From Kribbella sp. NBC_01245 (GTDB taxonomy: Bacteria > Actinomycetota > Actinomycetes > Propionibacteriales > Kribbellaceae), in contig NZ_CP108487.1 of NCBI RefSeq assembly GCF_036226525.1, forward strand, positions 6,882,001 to 6,946,000: a stretch of 64,000 nucleotides of DNA. Direction: 5' to 3'. A program made the translations under genes and the position numbers. Positions within the stretch are counted from its first letter, which is position 1. Each line of letters starts with the position of its first letter. Below, piece after piece: positions 57,671 through 64,000 of this stretch. Below the pieces are notes generated by a model that made no database searches, was not told the DNA's origin, and saw nothing but the letters and a program-made list of their open reading frames with translations.

Positions 57671-58102
57671 ATGCCTCCCAAGAAGAAGATCGCTGCCCTC
57701 GTCAAGGTGCAGCTCCAGGCCGGTGCCGCCACGCCGGCGCCGCCGGTCGGTACCGCGCTCGGTCCGCACGGCGTCAACATCATGGAATTCTGCAAGGCGT
57801 ACAACGCCCAGACGGAATCCATGCGTGGCAACGTCGTGCCGGTCGAGATCACGATCTACGAAGACCGCTCCTTCACCTTCGTCACGAAGACGCCCCCGGC
57901 GCCCGAGATGATCAAGAAGGCCGCGGGCGTGCAGAAGGGCTCGGCCGTCCCGCAGAAGGACAAGGTCGGCAAGATCACCAAGGCCCAGGTGCGCGAGATC
58001 GCCGAGACCAAGATGCCGGACCTGAACGCCCGTGACATCGACGCGGCGATGCTGATCATCGAGGGCACTGCGCGCTCGATGGGCGTCACCGTCGAAAGCT
58101 GA
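57671..58102 (+). CDS. rplK: 50S ribosomal protein L11
   Basis: A 143-residue L11: KVQLQAGAATPAPPVGTALG at the N-terminal thiostrepton-binding region, NIMEFCKAYNAQT, and a C-terminal rRNA-binding domain with IEGTARSMGVTVE. ATG 57671, 12 bp after nusG. Confidence 0.98.
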   Translation: MPPKKKIAALVKVQLQAGAATPAPPVGTALGPHGVNIMEFCKAYNAQTESMRGNVVPVEITIYEDRSFTFVTKTPPAPEMIKKAAGVQKGSAVPQKDKVGKITKAQVREIAETKMPDLNARDIDAAMLIIEGTARSMGVTVES

Positions 58103-58182
58103 CTTCGGTCAGTTCGCACCACCAGTTGTAGTGGCAGGGCGATAGCGCCGCCCGATGACCACATCCCAGGAGAGGAACAAAC

Positions 58183-58905
58183 ATGACTCAGCGCAGCAAG
58201 AGCTACCGCGCGGTTGCCGAGAAGATCGACGCCGACAAGCTTCACACGCCCCTCGAGGCGATCAAGCTGGCGAAGGACGCCGCCGGTTCGAAGAAGTTCA
58301 ACTCGACCATCGACGTCGCCATGCGCCTCGGTGTCGACCCCCGCAAGGCGGACCAGATGGTGCGCGGCACCGTCAACCTTCCGCACGGTACCGGCAAGAC
58401 GGCACGGGTCCTCGTCTTCGCCACCGGTGAGAAGGCTGAGGCCGCACTGGCCGCCGGCGCCGACTTCGTCGGTTCGGACGACATGCTGGAGAAGGTCAAC
58501 GGTGGCTGGCTCGACTTCGACGCCGTCGTCGCCACCCCCGACCTGATGGGCAAGGTCGGCCGGCTGGGCCGCGTGCTCGGCCCGCGTGGTCTGATGCCGA
58601 ACCCGAAGACCGGCACCGTCACCCCCGATGTCGCGAAGGCTGTCAACGACATCAAGGGCGGCAAGATCGAGTTCCGCGTCGACCGGCACGCGAACCTGCA
58701 CTTCATCATCGGCAAGGCCAGCTTCACCGAGGCCCAGCTGGTGGAGAACTACGGCGCCGCGCTCGAGGAGATCCTGCGACTCAAGCCGTCCAGCTCCAAG
58801 GGCCGCTACATCCGGAAGACCGTCGTGTCGACCACGATGGGCCCCGGTATCCCGGTTGACCCCAACCGCACCCGCAACCTGATGGACGACCCGGCCGAGG
58901 CCTGA
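58183..58905 (+). CDS. rplA: 50S ribosomal protein L1
   Basis: A 240-residue L1: SKSYRAVAEKID, VNLPHGTGKTARVLVFATGE, GRVLGPRGLMPNPKTGTV and KSSSSKGRYIRKT-like KPSSSKGRYIRKTVVSTTMG. Binds 23S rRNA and autoregulates its mRNA. AGGAG precedes ATG 58183. rplJ/rplL do not follow directly; a terminator does. Confidence 0.98.
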   Translation: MTQRSKSYRAVAEKIDADKLHTPLEAIKLAKDAAGSKKFNSTIDVAMRLGVDPRKADQMVRGTVNLPHGTGKTARVLVFATGEKAEAALAAGADFVGSDDMLEKVNGGWLDFDAVVATPDLMGKVGRLGRVLGPRGLMPNPKTGTVTPDVAKAVNDIKGGKIEFRVDRHANLHFIIGKASFTEAQLVENYGAALEEILRLKPSSSKGRYIRKTVVSTTMGPGIPVDPNRTRNLMDDPAEA

Positions 58906-58924
58906 TCTCCAGCTCGTTCAAACG

Positions 58925-58954
58925 AAAGCCCCCGGTCGGCGGACCGGGGGCTTT
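58925..58954 (+). terminator. Terminator after rplA
   Basis: Stem AAAGCCCCCGGTC / GACCGGGGGCTTT with a 4-nt loop. Confidence 0.9.
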
Positions 58955-58975
58955 CGCGTTTCCGCGTCCCCATCG

Positions 58976-59080
58976 CTAGGACACATCCACGCGGTAGATG
59001 TGCCCACCTCTTCCACGATACGACTCGAGCCGCGGAACACCAGGGGCCTTCGGGAACCTAAACGAGACGTTCACATTCAC
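58976..59080 (-). CDS. Possible 34-residue ORF coupled to acdS
   Basis: GTG 59080 overlaps the acdS stop as GTGA and is followed by an open frame ending LESYRGRGGHIYRVDVS. It may be a small coupled gene or the chance extension of acdS; no other evidence exists. Confidence 0.3.
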   Translation of the reverse strand: MNVNVSFRFPKAPGVPRLESYRGRGGHIYRVDVS

Positions 59081-60126
59081 CCGACCGGCAGGCGCAGTGG
59101 CTGGGTGTGGGTGAAGAGCCCGCTATAGGCGTTCAGGGCCGGTTGGCCGCCGAGGTGGGCGTAGAGAACCGTGGCGTCCTTGGGGATCTGGCCGGTGGTG
59201 ACGAGATCGATCAGACCGGCCATCGACTTGCCCTCGTAGACGGGATCGATGACGACGCCTTCGAGCTGGCCGGTGAGCCGGATCGCGTCGAGCGTCGACT
59301 GCACCGGTACGCCGTACAGGTCGCCGGCCCACTCGGGCAGGATCGTGATCTCGTCGTCGCGCAGCGGCCGGCCGACGCCAATGAGTTCGGCCGTCGCGGT
59401 CGCGATCCGGGTGACCTGGTCGCGGGTCTCCTTGATCTTCGCGCTGGCGTCGATGCCGATCACCCGACGCGGCCTGCCGCCGGCCTGCTCGAGCGCGGCG
59501 AACCCGGCGATCATGCCGGCCTGAGTCGAGCCGGTGACCGCGCAGACCACGATGGTGTCGAAGAAGACCCCGAGCTCGCGCTCCTGCTGCTCGACCTCGT
59601 ACGCCCAGTTCGCGAAGCCGAGGCCGCCCAGCCGGTGGTCGGAGGCTCCCGCCGGGATCGCGTACGGCGTACCGCCGCGTTGTTTCACGTCCTCGATCGC
59701 GCGGGCCCACGAGTCCTTGAACCCGATGCCGAAGCCGGCCGGGTCGATCCGGACCTCGGCGCCCATGATCCGGCTCAGCAGGATGTTGCCGACCCGGTCG
59801 TTCACGCAGTCCGGCCAATCGACCCAGTTCTCCTGCACCAGAACGGCTTTCAGGCCGACCGACGCGGCGACGGCGGCGACCTGGCGGGTGTGGTTCGACT
59901 GGTATCCGCCGATCGACACCAACGTGTCGGCGCCTTGCGCGAGCGCGTCCGGGACGAGGTACTCGAGCTTGCGGGTCTTGTTGCCGCCGTACGCCAGTCC
60001 TGAGTTGCAGTCCTCCCGCTTGGCCCAGATCGACGCACCACCGAGGTGGGCAGTCAGTCGCGGCAGCGGATGGACCGGGCTCGGCCCGAAGGTCAGCTGG
60101 TGGCGGGGGAAGTCGGAAATGCTCAT
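59077..60126 (-). CDS. acdS: 1-aminocyclopropane-1-carboxylate deaminase
   Basis: A 349-residue PLP enzyme that splits ACC, the ethylene precursor of plants, to 2-oxobutyrate and ammonia. Motifs: SIWAKREDCNSGLAYGGNKT with the PLP Lys (residue 50), SIGGYQSNHTRQVAAVAA, and VQENWVDWPDCVNDRVGNIL. The residues used to separate true ACC deaminase from D-cysteine desulfhydrase are the ACC type: Glu in VYEGKSMAGL and Leu in YAHLGGQPAL. Located beside a GntR gene, the usual actinobacterial arrangement. Suggests plant association. Confidence 0.92.
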   Translation of the reverse strand: MSISDFPRHQLTFGPSPVHPLPRLTAHLGGASIWAKREDCNSGLAYGGNKTRKLEYLVPDALAQGADTLVSIGGYQSNHTRQVAAVAASVGLKAVLVQENWVDWPDCVNDRVGNILLSRIMGAEVRIDPAGFGIGFKDSWARAIEDVKQRGGTPYAIPAGASDHRLGGLGFANWAYEVEQQERELGVFFDTIVVCAVTGSTQAGMIAGFAALEQAGGRPRRVIGIDASAKIKETRDQVTRIATATAELIGVGRPLRDDEITILPEWAGDLYGVPVQSTLDAIRLTGQLEGVVIDPVYEGKSMAGLIDLVTTGQIPKDATVLYAHLGGQPALNAYSGLFTHTQPLRLPVG

Positions 60127-60129
60127 GAT

Positions 60130-60780
60130 TCACTCCTCTGTGGCAGGCAGGGTGTGCCAGGTGTCGAAGGCGACCGCTGCGGCCCGCTCCACGTCGCCGG
60201 CGGCGCAGAGTTGGATCAGGTCGTCATGCCGGGCGACGGACGCCCGTCCGCCCAGCGATGAGAAGCGCAGCCGCTCGGCCCGTCGCACTACCGGCGTGAA
60301 CTGGTCGAGGACTGCGATCAGGGCACGGTTCGAGGCGACCTTCACCGGGATGCCGTGCAGTTCGTCGTCGGCGCGCAGGGCCGCCTCGACGTCGCCCTTC
60401 TCGATCGCCGCGCGGAACCGGTCGTTGGCTTCGCGCATCGCGTCGAGGTCGGTTTCGGTGAGGCTGCCCACGGCCTCACGGATGGCGAGCTCGTGCATCG
60501 CCCCTACTACGTCGCGGGCTTCGGAGACGGCGCGCAGGTTCATCGAGCTCACGGTGGTGGAGCGTCCCGGCTGGGCCACGACCAATCCTGCCTCGGCGAG
60601 GCGCAGTAGTGCCTCGCGGACCGGAGTCCGGCTGACTCCGAGCCAGGTCGCGAGGTCCACGTCGCGCAACTGCTCGCCGGGCTCGAAGGTGCCGTCGACG
60701 ATCGCCTCGCGCAGGCGGTGGTAGACGTCGTCACGAAGCAGGCGTCGATCGATCGCAGGCGTGTTCTGCGGGATGGGCAT
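60130..60780 (-). CDS. GntR/FadR-family regulator (likely of acdS)
   Basis: A 216-residue regulator with winged HTH (LRDVDLATWLGVSRTPVREA, then GLVVAQPGRSTTV) and an FCD ligand domain (AIREAVGSLTETDLDAMREA; metal-binding Asp/His positions in ADDELHGIPVK and RHDDLIQLC). It is upstream of acdS by 3 bp on the same strand and so cotranscribed. ATG 60780. Its operator is probably the AT-rich dyad just upstream. Confidence 0.88.
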   Translation of the reverse strand: MPIPQNTPAIDRRLLRDDVYHRLREAIVDGTFEPGEQLRDVDLATWLGVSRTPVREALLRLAEAGLVVAQPGRSTTVSSMNLRAVSEARDVVGAMHELAIREAVGSLTETDLDAMREANDRFRAAIEKGDVEAALRADDELHGIPVKVASNRALIAVLDQFTPVVRRAERLRFSSLGGRASVARHDDLIQLCAAGDVERAAAVAFDTWHTLPATEE

Positions 60781-60784
60781 GTCA

Positions 60785-60802
60785 GTAATATATTGCATAT
60801 TT
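60785..60802 (-). promoter_or_regulatory. AT-rich dyad upstream of the GntR/acdS operon
   Basis: TAATATATTGCATATTTC is the only AT-rich block in this part of the genome. Its core ATATTGCATAT-like dyad fits FadR-subfamily operators (T-G-x-A style) and overlaps the expected -10. Confidence 0.5.
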
Positions 60803-60852
60803 CGATCGCCGAACAGCCCCAACTTCCGCTGAGGCGCGTGGCCTAGCCGGCT

Positions 60853-61881
60853 TTAGGCCAGTACGTCGGGAGTGAGCGTGGCGGGGGATGGGCGGCCGAC
60901 CAGGCGGAGGGCGTGAGCCAGTTCGTCGGCCAGGTCGGTGAGGAGGCGGGTGACGCCGGGCGCGCCTTCGACCGAGAGCGCCCACAAGGCCGGACGTCCG
61001 ACCAGGACCGCGCGAGCGCCCATCGCCAGTGCCGCGAGGACGTGCTCGCCGCGGCGAAGGCCTCCGTCGACGTACACCTCGGTGGTTGTGCCCGCGAGGG
61101 CCTCGCACACTTCGGGTAGGGCGCGGGCGGTCGGGATGGCGCCGTCGAGTTGGCGGCCGCCGTGGTTCGAGACGATCACTCCGGCCGCACCGGCTTCGGC
61201 GCATCGGGTGGCGTCGTCGCCGCGGAGCACGCCCTTGACGAGGACGGGGAGGCCGGTGCGTTCGGCCAGCCAGCCGATGATGTCGGGGCCGAGGTCGTCG
61301 GCTTTGGCCAGGTCGTCATCGCTGTACTTGTCCTCATCGAGATTGGCCAGCAGGTGGCCCGGCTGGATCACCTCCCAGACGGTCGGCCCGTCGTCCTCCT
61401 TGCGGCCGACCACGGGCGTGTCGGCGGTGAGTACGACGGCCCGGGCACCCGCGGTTACGGCGGCGTCGAGCATCTCGATGGTGGCCGAGCGGTTCCGGGC
61501 GACGTAGATCTGCAACCACCAGGGCGTTCCGGTCGCACCGATCTCGGCGAACGTGGTCCCGGCATTACTCGACACGACCGTCAGCGAGCCCGCCGCACCA
61601 GCTCCGGCCGCCATCGCCGCCTCGCCACCGGGATCGGCCTGGCGCTGCAGGGTTGTCGGCGCCACCAGCACGGGTACGTCGACCGGGGTGCCCGCGACCG
61701 TCGTACCCAGGTCGATCCGCGACACGTCGGTCAGCACCTGTGGCCGGAACCGGACAGCGTTCCAGGCGTCCACCGCTTCCGCCACGCTGATGCCGCCGGC
61801 CGAACCTTGCCGGAAATACCGATGCACCGGCTCGGGAAGTCGCCCGGCCGCCAGTTCCTCGAGTCCGTCGATCCATCGCAT
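60853..61881 (-). CDS. FMN-dependent alpha-hydroxy acid oxidase/dehydrogenase
   Basis: A 342-residue TIM-barrel flavoenzyme of the glycolate/lactate oxidase group. Motifs: RFRPQVLTDVSRIDLGTTVA, the VLVAPTTLQRQADPGGEAAM loop, QIYVARNRSATIEML, the lysine in PVLVKGVLRGDDA and the active-site VSNHGGRQLDG with catalytic His, then VYVDGGLRRGEHVLAALAMG. Substrate (lactate, mandelate or other) unknown. No mycofactocin genes are near. ATG 61881. Confidence 0.9.
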   Translation of the reverse strand: MRWIDGLEELAAGRLPEPVHRYFRQGSAGGISVAEAVDAWNAVRFRPQVLTDVSRIDLGTTVAGTPVDVPVLVAPTTLQRQADPGGEAAMAAGAGAAGSLTVVSSNAGTTFAEIGATGTPWWLQIYVARNRSATIEMLDAAVTAGARAVVLTADTPVVGRKEDDGPTVWEVIQPGHLLANLDEDKYSDDDLAKADDLGPDIIGWLAERTGLPVLVKGVLRGDDATRCAEAGAAGVIVSNHGGRQLDGAIPTARALPEVCEALAGTTTEVYVDGGLRRGEHVLAALAMGARAVLVGRPALWALSVEGAPGVTRLLTDLADELAHALRLVGRPSPATLTPDVLA

Positions 61882-61952
61882 AGCCGGGATCCTGCCATCG
61901 TCGACGGTTTAATGGCTCGCTCGTCGACAGCGCCGTACGCCAGAGTGGCCGA

Positions 61953-62705
61953 ATGGACCCAGACGTGAAGCAGAACCGCCAGGCCTGGGAGAAGGCGTCG
62001 CAGAAGTACGTCCACGAACATGACGAGCTCCTGGCCGAGGCCCGTGAGAGCGACTCGCTGTTGTTCGACCGCGAGCTCGAGCTATTGCGCCCGCTACTGG
62101 ACGCGTCGCCAGAGGTTGTCCATCTCCAGAGCGGGAACGGCCTCGACGGCCTTGCGCTGGTCGCTGAAGGAGCCCGTTCCGTCGTCGGCGTCGACTACAG
62201 CGAAGTGGCGGCCAAGTCGGCGCAGCGTCGTTCGGACGAGTTGGGTACGGCCTGCCGCTACCTGGTCGCCGAGGTGCCGGGCGTGCCGTTGCGCGAGAAC
62301 TGCGCGGATCTCGTCTACACGGGCAAGGGCGCGTTGATCTGGATGCGGGACCTATCCGCCTGGGCAAGGGATGTCGCGCGGTTGCTTCGTCCCGGCGGGC
62401 ACCTGTTCGTCTACGAGGCGCATCCGATGGTGCCGTTGTGGACCTGGGACGAGGACAAGCCGCGTATCCGGCCCGATCGCGGCTACTTCGACCGGACGCA
62501 TATCAACGACACGTACCCGGCGAACGGCGCGCGCGAGTGGCAGTGGACCCTCGGCGAGATCGTCACCACGATCGCCGCCGCAGGTCTCGAGGTGCTGGTC
62601 CTGGAGGAGTACGCCGAGCCGTTCTGGCGAGCCGGCGGCATCTCGGCGAAAGTGTGGGACGGCCAATTACCGAATGCCTTCGCCCTCGTGGCCCGGCTAA
62701 AGTAG
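61953..62705 (+). CDS. SAM-dependent methyltransferase
   Basis: A 250-residue class-I methyltransferase. Motif I is VVHLQSGNGLDGLALVAEGA, motif II/III follow at VVGVDYSEVAAKSAQRRS and LRENCADLVYTGKGALIW. The acidic residue at the end of strand 2 (Asp in GVDYS) fits SAM binding. Substrate unknown. ATG 61953. The next gene is 168 bp downstream. Confidence 0.87.
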   Translation: MDPDVKQNRQAWEKASQKYVHEHDELLAEARESDSLLFDRELELLRPLLDASPEVVHLQSGNGLDGLALVAEGARSVVGVDYSEVAAKSAQRRSDELGTACRYLVAEVPGVPLRENCADLVYTGKGALIWMRDLSAWARDVARLLRPGGHLFVYEAHPMVPLWTWDEDKPRIRPDRGYFDRTHINDTYPANGAREWQWTLGEIVTTIAAAGLEVLVLEEYAEPFWRAGGISAKVWDGQLPNAFALVARLK

Positions 62706-62708
62706 TGG

Positions 62709-62872
62709 CGTGAGTATTCGTGGGCGGCGATTTCGTGGCCCCGGCCGGCACAGTGGTGCCGTCGGGGTTGGCCGTTCACGTGCGCTGAGATAGCGCCGGG
62801 TCTTCCCGAGGTGACCGCGGCCGGTCGGGGTGTGAACTCCACCGATTCGCCTTCACACCTTGGAGAACTCCC
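62709..62872 (+). promoter_or_regulatory. Structured leader of the PheRS-like gene
   Basis: A short frame (GTG 62709, 28 codons, Arg-rich: SIRGRRFRGPGRHSG) could be a leader peptide. A TGACCGCGG-type segment resembles the T-box sequence only weakly. A hairpin, GGTGTGAA (62829-62836) with TTCACACC (62852-62859), ends 2 bp before the ribosome site TGGAG at 62861-62865. Attenuation is possible, not shown. Confidence 0.35.
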
Positions 62873-63964
62873 ATGCTCATTCGCGATCTCGCCGACCCCG
62901 CGCAGGGTCCGCACGCCATCCAGCTCGTCGCCGATTCACTCCGTACGACGCTCGCCGAGAGCTGGCCTACCGCCGAGGTGCGGGTCCGCCGGGATCACCC
63001 GGTGGTTCCGCTCGCGGACAACTACGACAACCTCGGCTATGCCCCGGACGCGATCACCCGGGACGCCCGCTACACCCGGTACGTCGGTCCAGACGAGGTC
63101 TTGCGCAGTCACAGCTCGGCGATGATCCCGCCCGCGCTGCGCGAACTCGCGTCCACCCCGCATGCGCCTGACGACGTACTGCTTGTCTGCGCGGGGATTT
63201 GCTATCGGCGCGACAGCGTCGACTGGCAGCACACCGGTACGCCGCATCAGCTCGACCTTTGGCGCATCACCCGTACGGCGGCGTGCGCGGAAGCCGACTT
63301 GGAGGAGATGATCGCGCGCGTTGTCGCGGCGGCACTGCCCGGGGCCGATTGTCGTACCGTGCCGGCCGTCCATCCGTACACCACCAAAGGCCGGCAGATC
63401 GACGTCCACTGGCAAGGTCAATGGATCGAGATCGGCGAATGCGGTCTGGCCTCGGCGGCGGTGTTGCGCCGAGCAGGTCTCACCGCGGAGTGGACCGGGC
63501 TCGCGATGGGGCTCGGCCTCGACCGGCTGGTGATGCTGCGCAAGGGCATCACGGACATCCGGTTGTTGCGTTCCGAGGATCCACGCGTCGCGGAGCAGCT
63601 GCTGGACCTCGCGCCGTACCGCCCGGTGTCGGCGATGCCCGCCGTACGACGCGACCTGTCCGTGGTGATCGGGCCGGACGTCGACGGGTCCGACGAGGTC
63701 ATCGGCGACCGCGTCCGCCACGCCCTCGGCGATGACGCCGACGCCGTCGAATCGGTCGAGGTCCTCGGCGAAACGCCGTACGACGCCTTACCGCCGTCTG
63801 CCCGATCCAGGCTGGCGCTGGCGCCGGGCCAACGGAACCTGCTGGTCAGACTGGTCCTACGTCCGCTCGACCGAACCCTCACCGACGCGCAAGCCAACAA
63901 CCTCCGCGACCGCGTCTACGCCGACCTACACGAGGGCCCCATCGCCGAATGGACCAGCCGGTAG
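62873..63964 (+). CDS. Single-chain PheRS-like protein (PheS core + FDX-ACB)
   Basis: A 363-residue class-II synthetase paralog. The catalytic core shows motif 2-like RSHSSAMIPPALRELA and YRRDSVDWQHTGTPHQLDLW, WIEIGECGLASAAVLRRAGL, and motif 3 AMGLGLDRLVMLRKGITDIR. A ferredoxin-fold anticodon-binding domain forms the C-terminus (PAVRRDLSVVIGPDVDGSDE, then DRTLTDAQANNLRDRVYADL). This is the build of mitochondrial monomeric PheRS, unlike the bacterial PheS2PheT2. It could charge tRNA-Phe, or act in another aminoacyl transfer. ATG 62873. Confidence 0.82.
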   Translation: MLIRDLADPAQGPHAIQLVADSLRTTLAESWPTAEVRVRRDHPVVPLADNYDNLGYAPDAITRDARYTRYVGPDEVLRSHSSAMIPPALRELASTPHAPDDVLLVCAGICYRRDSVDWQHTGTPHQLDLWRITRTAACAEADLEEMIARVVAAALPGADCRTVPAVHPYTTKGRQIDVHWQGQWIEIGECGLASAAVLRRAGLTAEWTGLAMGLGLDRLVMLRKGITDIRLLRSEDPRVAEQLLDLAPYRPVSAMPAVRRDLSVVIGPDVDGSDEVIGDRVRHALGDDADAVESVEVLGETPYDALPPSARSRLALAPGQRNLLVRLVLRPLDRTLTDAQANNLRDRVYADLHEGPIAEWTSR

Positions 63965-64000
63965 GCGACTACGTAGGCGCCGACCGCGAGCGGGAGCTCT

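Noticed and set aside
62761..62835. T-box riboswitch in front of the PheRS-like gene
   Set aside because: Only a partial match to the T-box sequence; no stem I with a Phe specifier could be drawn. Kept only as a weak note.

Overview
The window is a 64 kb stretch of very GC-rich actinobacterial chromosome. The gene order tRNA-Thr, tRNA-Met, rpmG, two MaoC dehydratases, murB, (adenosine deaminase-like), aminotransferase, tRNA-Trp, secE, nusG, rplK, rplA is the conserved actinobacterial one. Frequent GTG starts, 4-nt ATGA/GTGA overlaps and the style of the regulators (LAL-type LuxR, XRE-TPR, TipAS-MerR) suggest Propionibacteriales, possibly Kribbella. That genus call is inference.

Region 1 (1-30.2 kb): 2-oxoacid:ferredoxin oxidoreductase (korA, korB partial at the left edge), then an accessory complex I set in pieces: nuoA (4.2 kb), nuoB-nuoC (18.9-20.4 kb), nuoH (21.5 kb) and nuoI-J-K-L-M-N (24.2-30.2 kb). 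No nuoD, nuoE, nuoF or nuoG is present. The pieces are separated by unrelated genes: a 14-kb block after nuoA, an NmrA-like gene between nuoC and nuoH, and a secreted phosphodiesterase between nuoH and nuoI. The likely picture is a complex I without its NADH-input module, perhaps fed by ferredoxin reduced by KorAB.

The 14-kb block holds a lipoprotein, an ornithine cyclodeaminase-like gene, a TetR/TetX-like pair with a double-palindrome operator, and a large LAL regulator. It also holds three paralogous microproteins (core YRQE) that share an almost identical upstream element, a VOC protein with a TipAS-type MerR, and a tightly overlapped five-gene operon (NCS1 permease, isochorismatase-like hydrolase, GntR, ADP-ribosylglycohydrolase, PfkB kinase) that looks like an uncharacterised N-riboside or nucleobase salvage pathway.

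Region 2 (30.2-47 kb) is a mixed metabolic and regulatory stretch: arylamine N-acetyltransferase, lactonase, PhyH dioxygenase with a divergent AraC regulator, YajQ, tRNA-Tyr, two alpha/beta hydrolases, a secreted WG-repeat protein, transglutaminase-like, SpoU methyltransferase, a MerR/aldo-keto reductase pair with a textbook MerR promoter, a CGNR protein, acetyltransferases and an M23 peptidase. Several decayed genes lie here (hexapeptide protein, GNAT, lipoprotein with an in-frame stop).

Region 3 (47-59 kb) is the housekeeping core listed above, with an FhuF-like gene, an XRE-TPR regulator and a two-gene microprotein operon inserted. Region 4 (59-64 kb) holds acdS (ACC deaminase) with its GntR regulator, an FMN-dependent hydroxy-acid oxidase, a methyltransferase and a single-chain PheRS-like protein (PheS core plus FDX-ACB domain) behind a structured leader.

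Four long intergenic inverted repeats (two perfect, 33-34 bp arms) recur across the window and are not explained by ordinary terminators.
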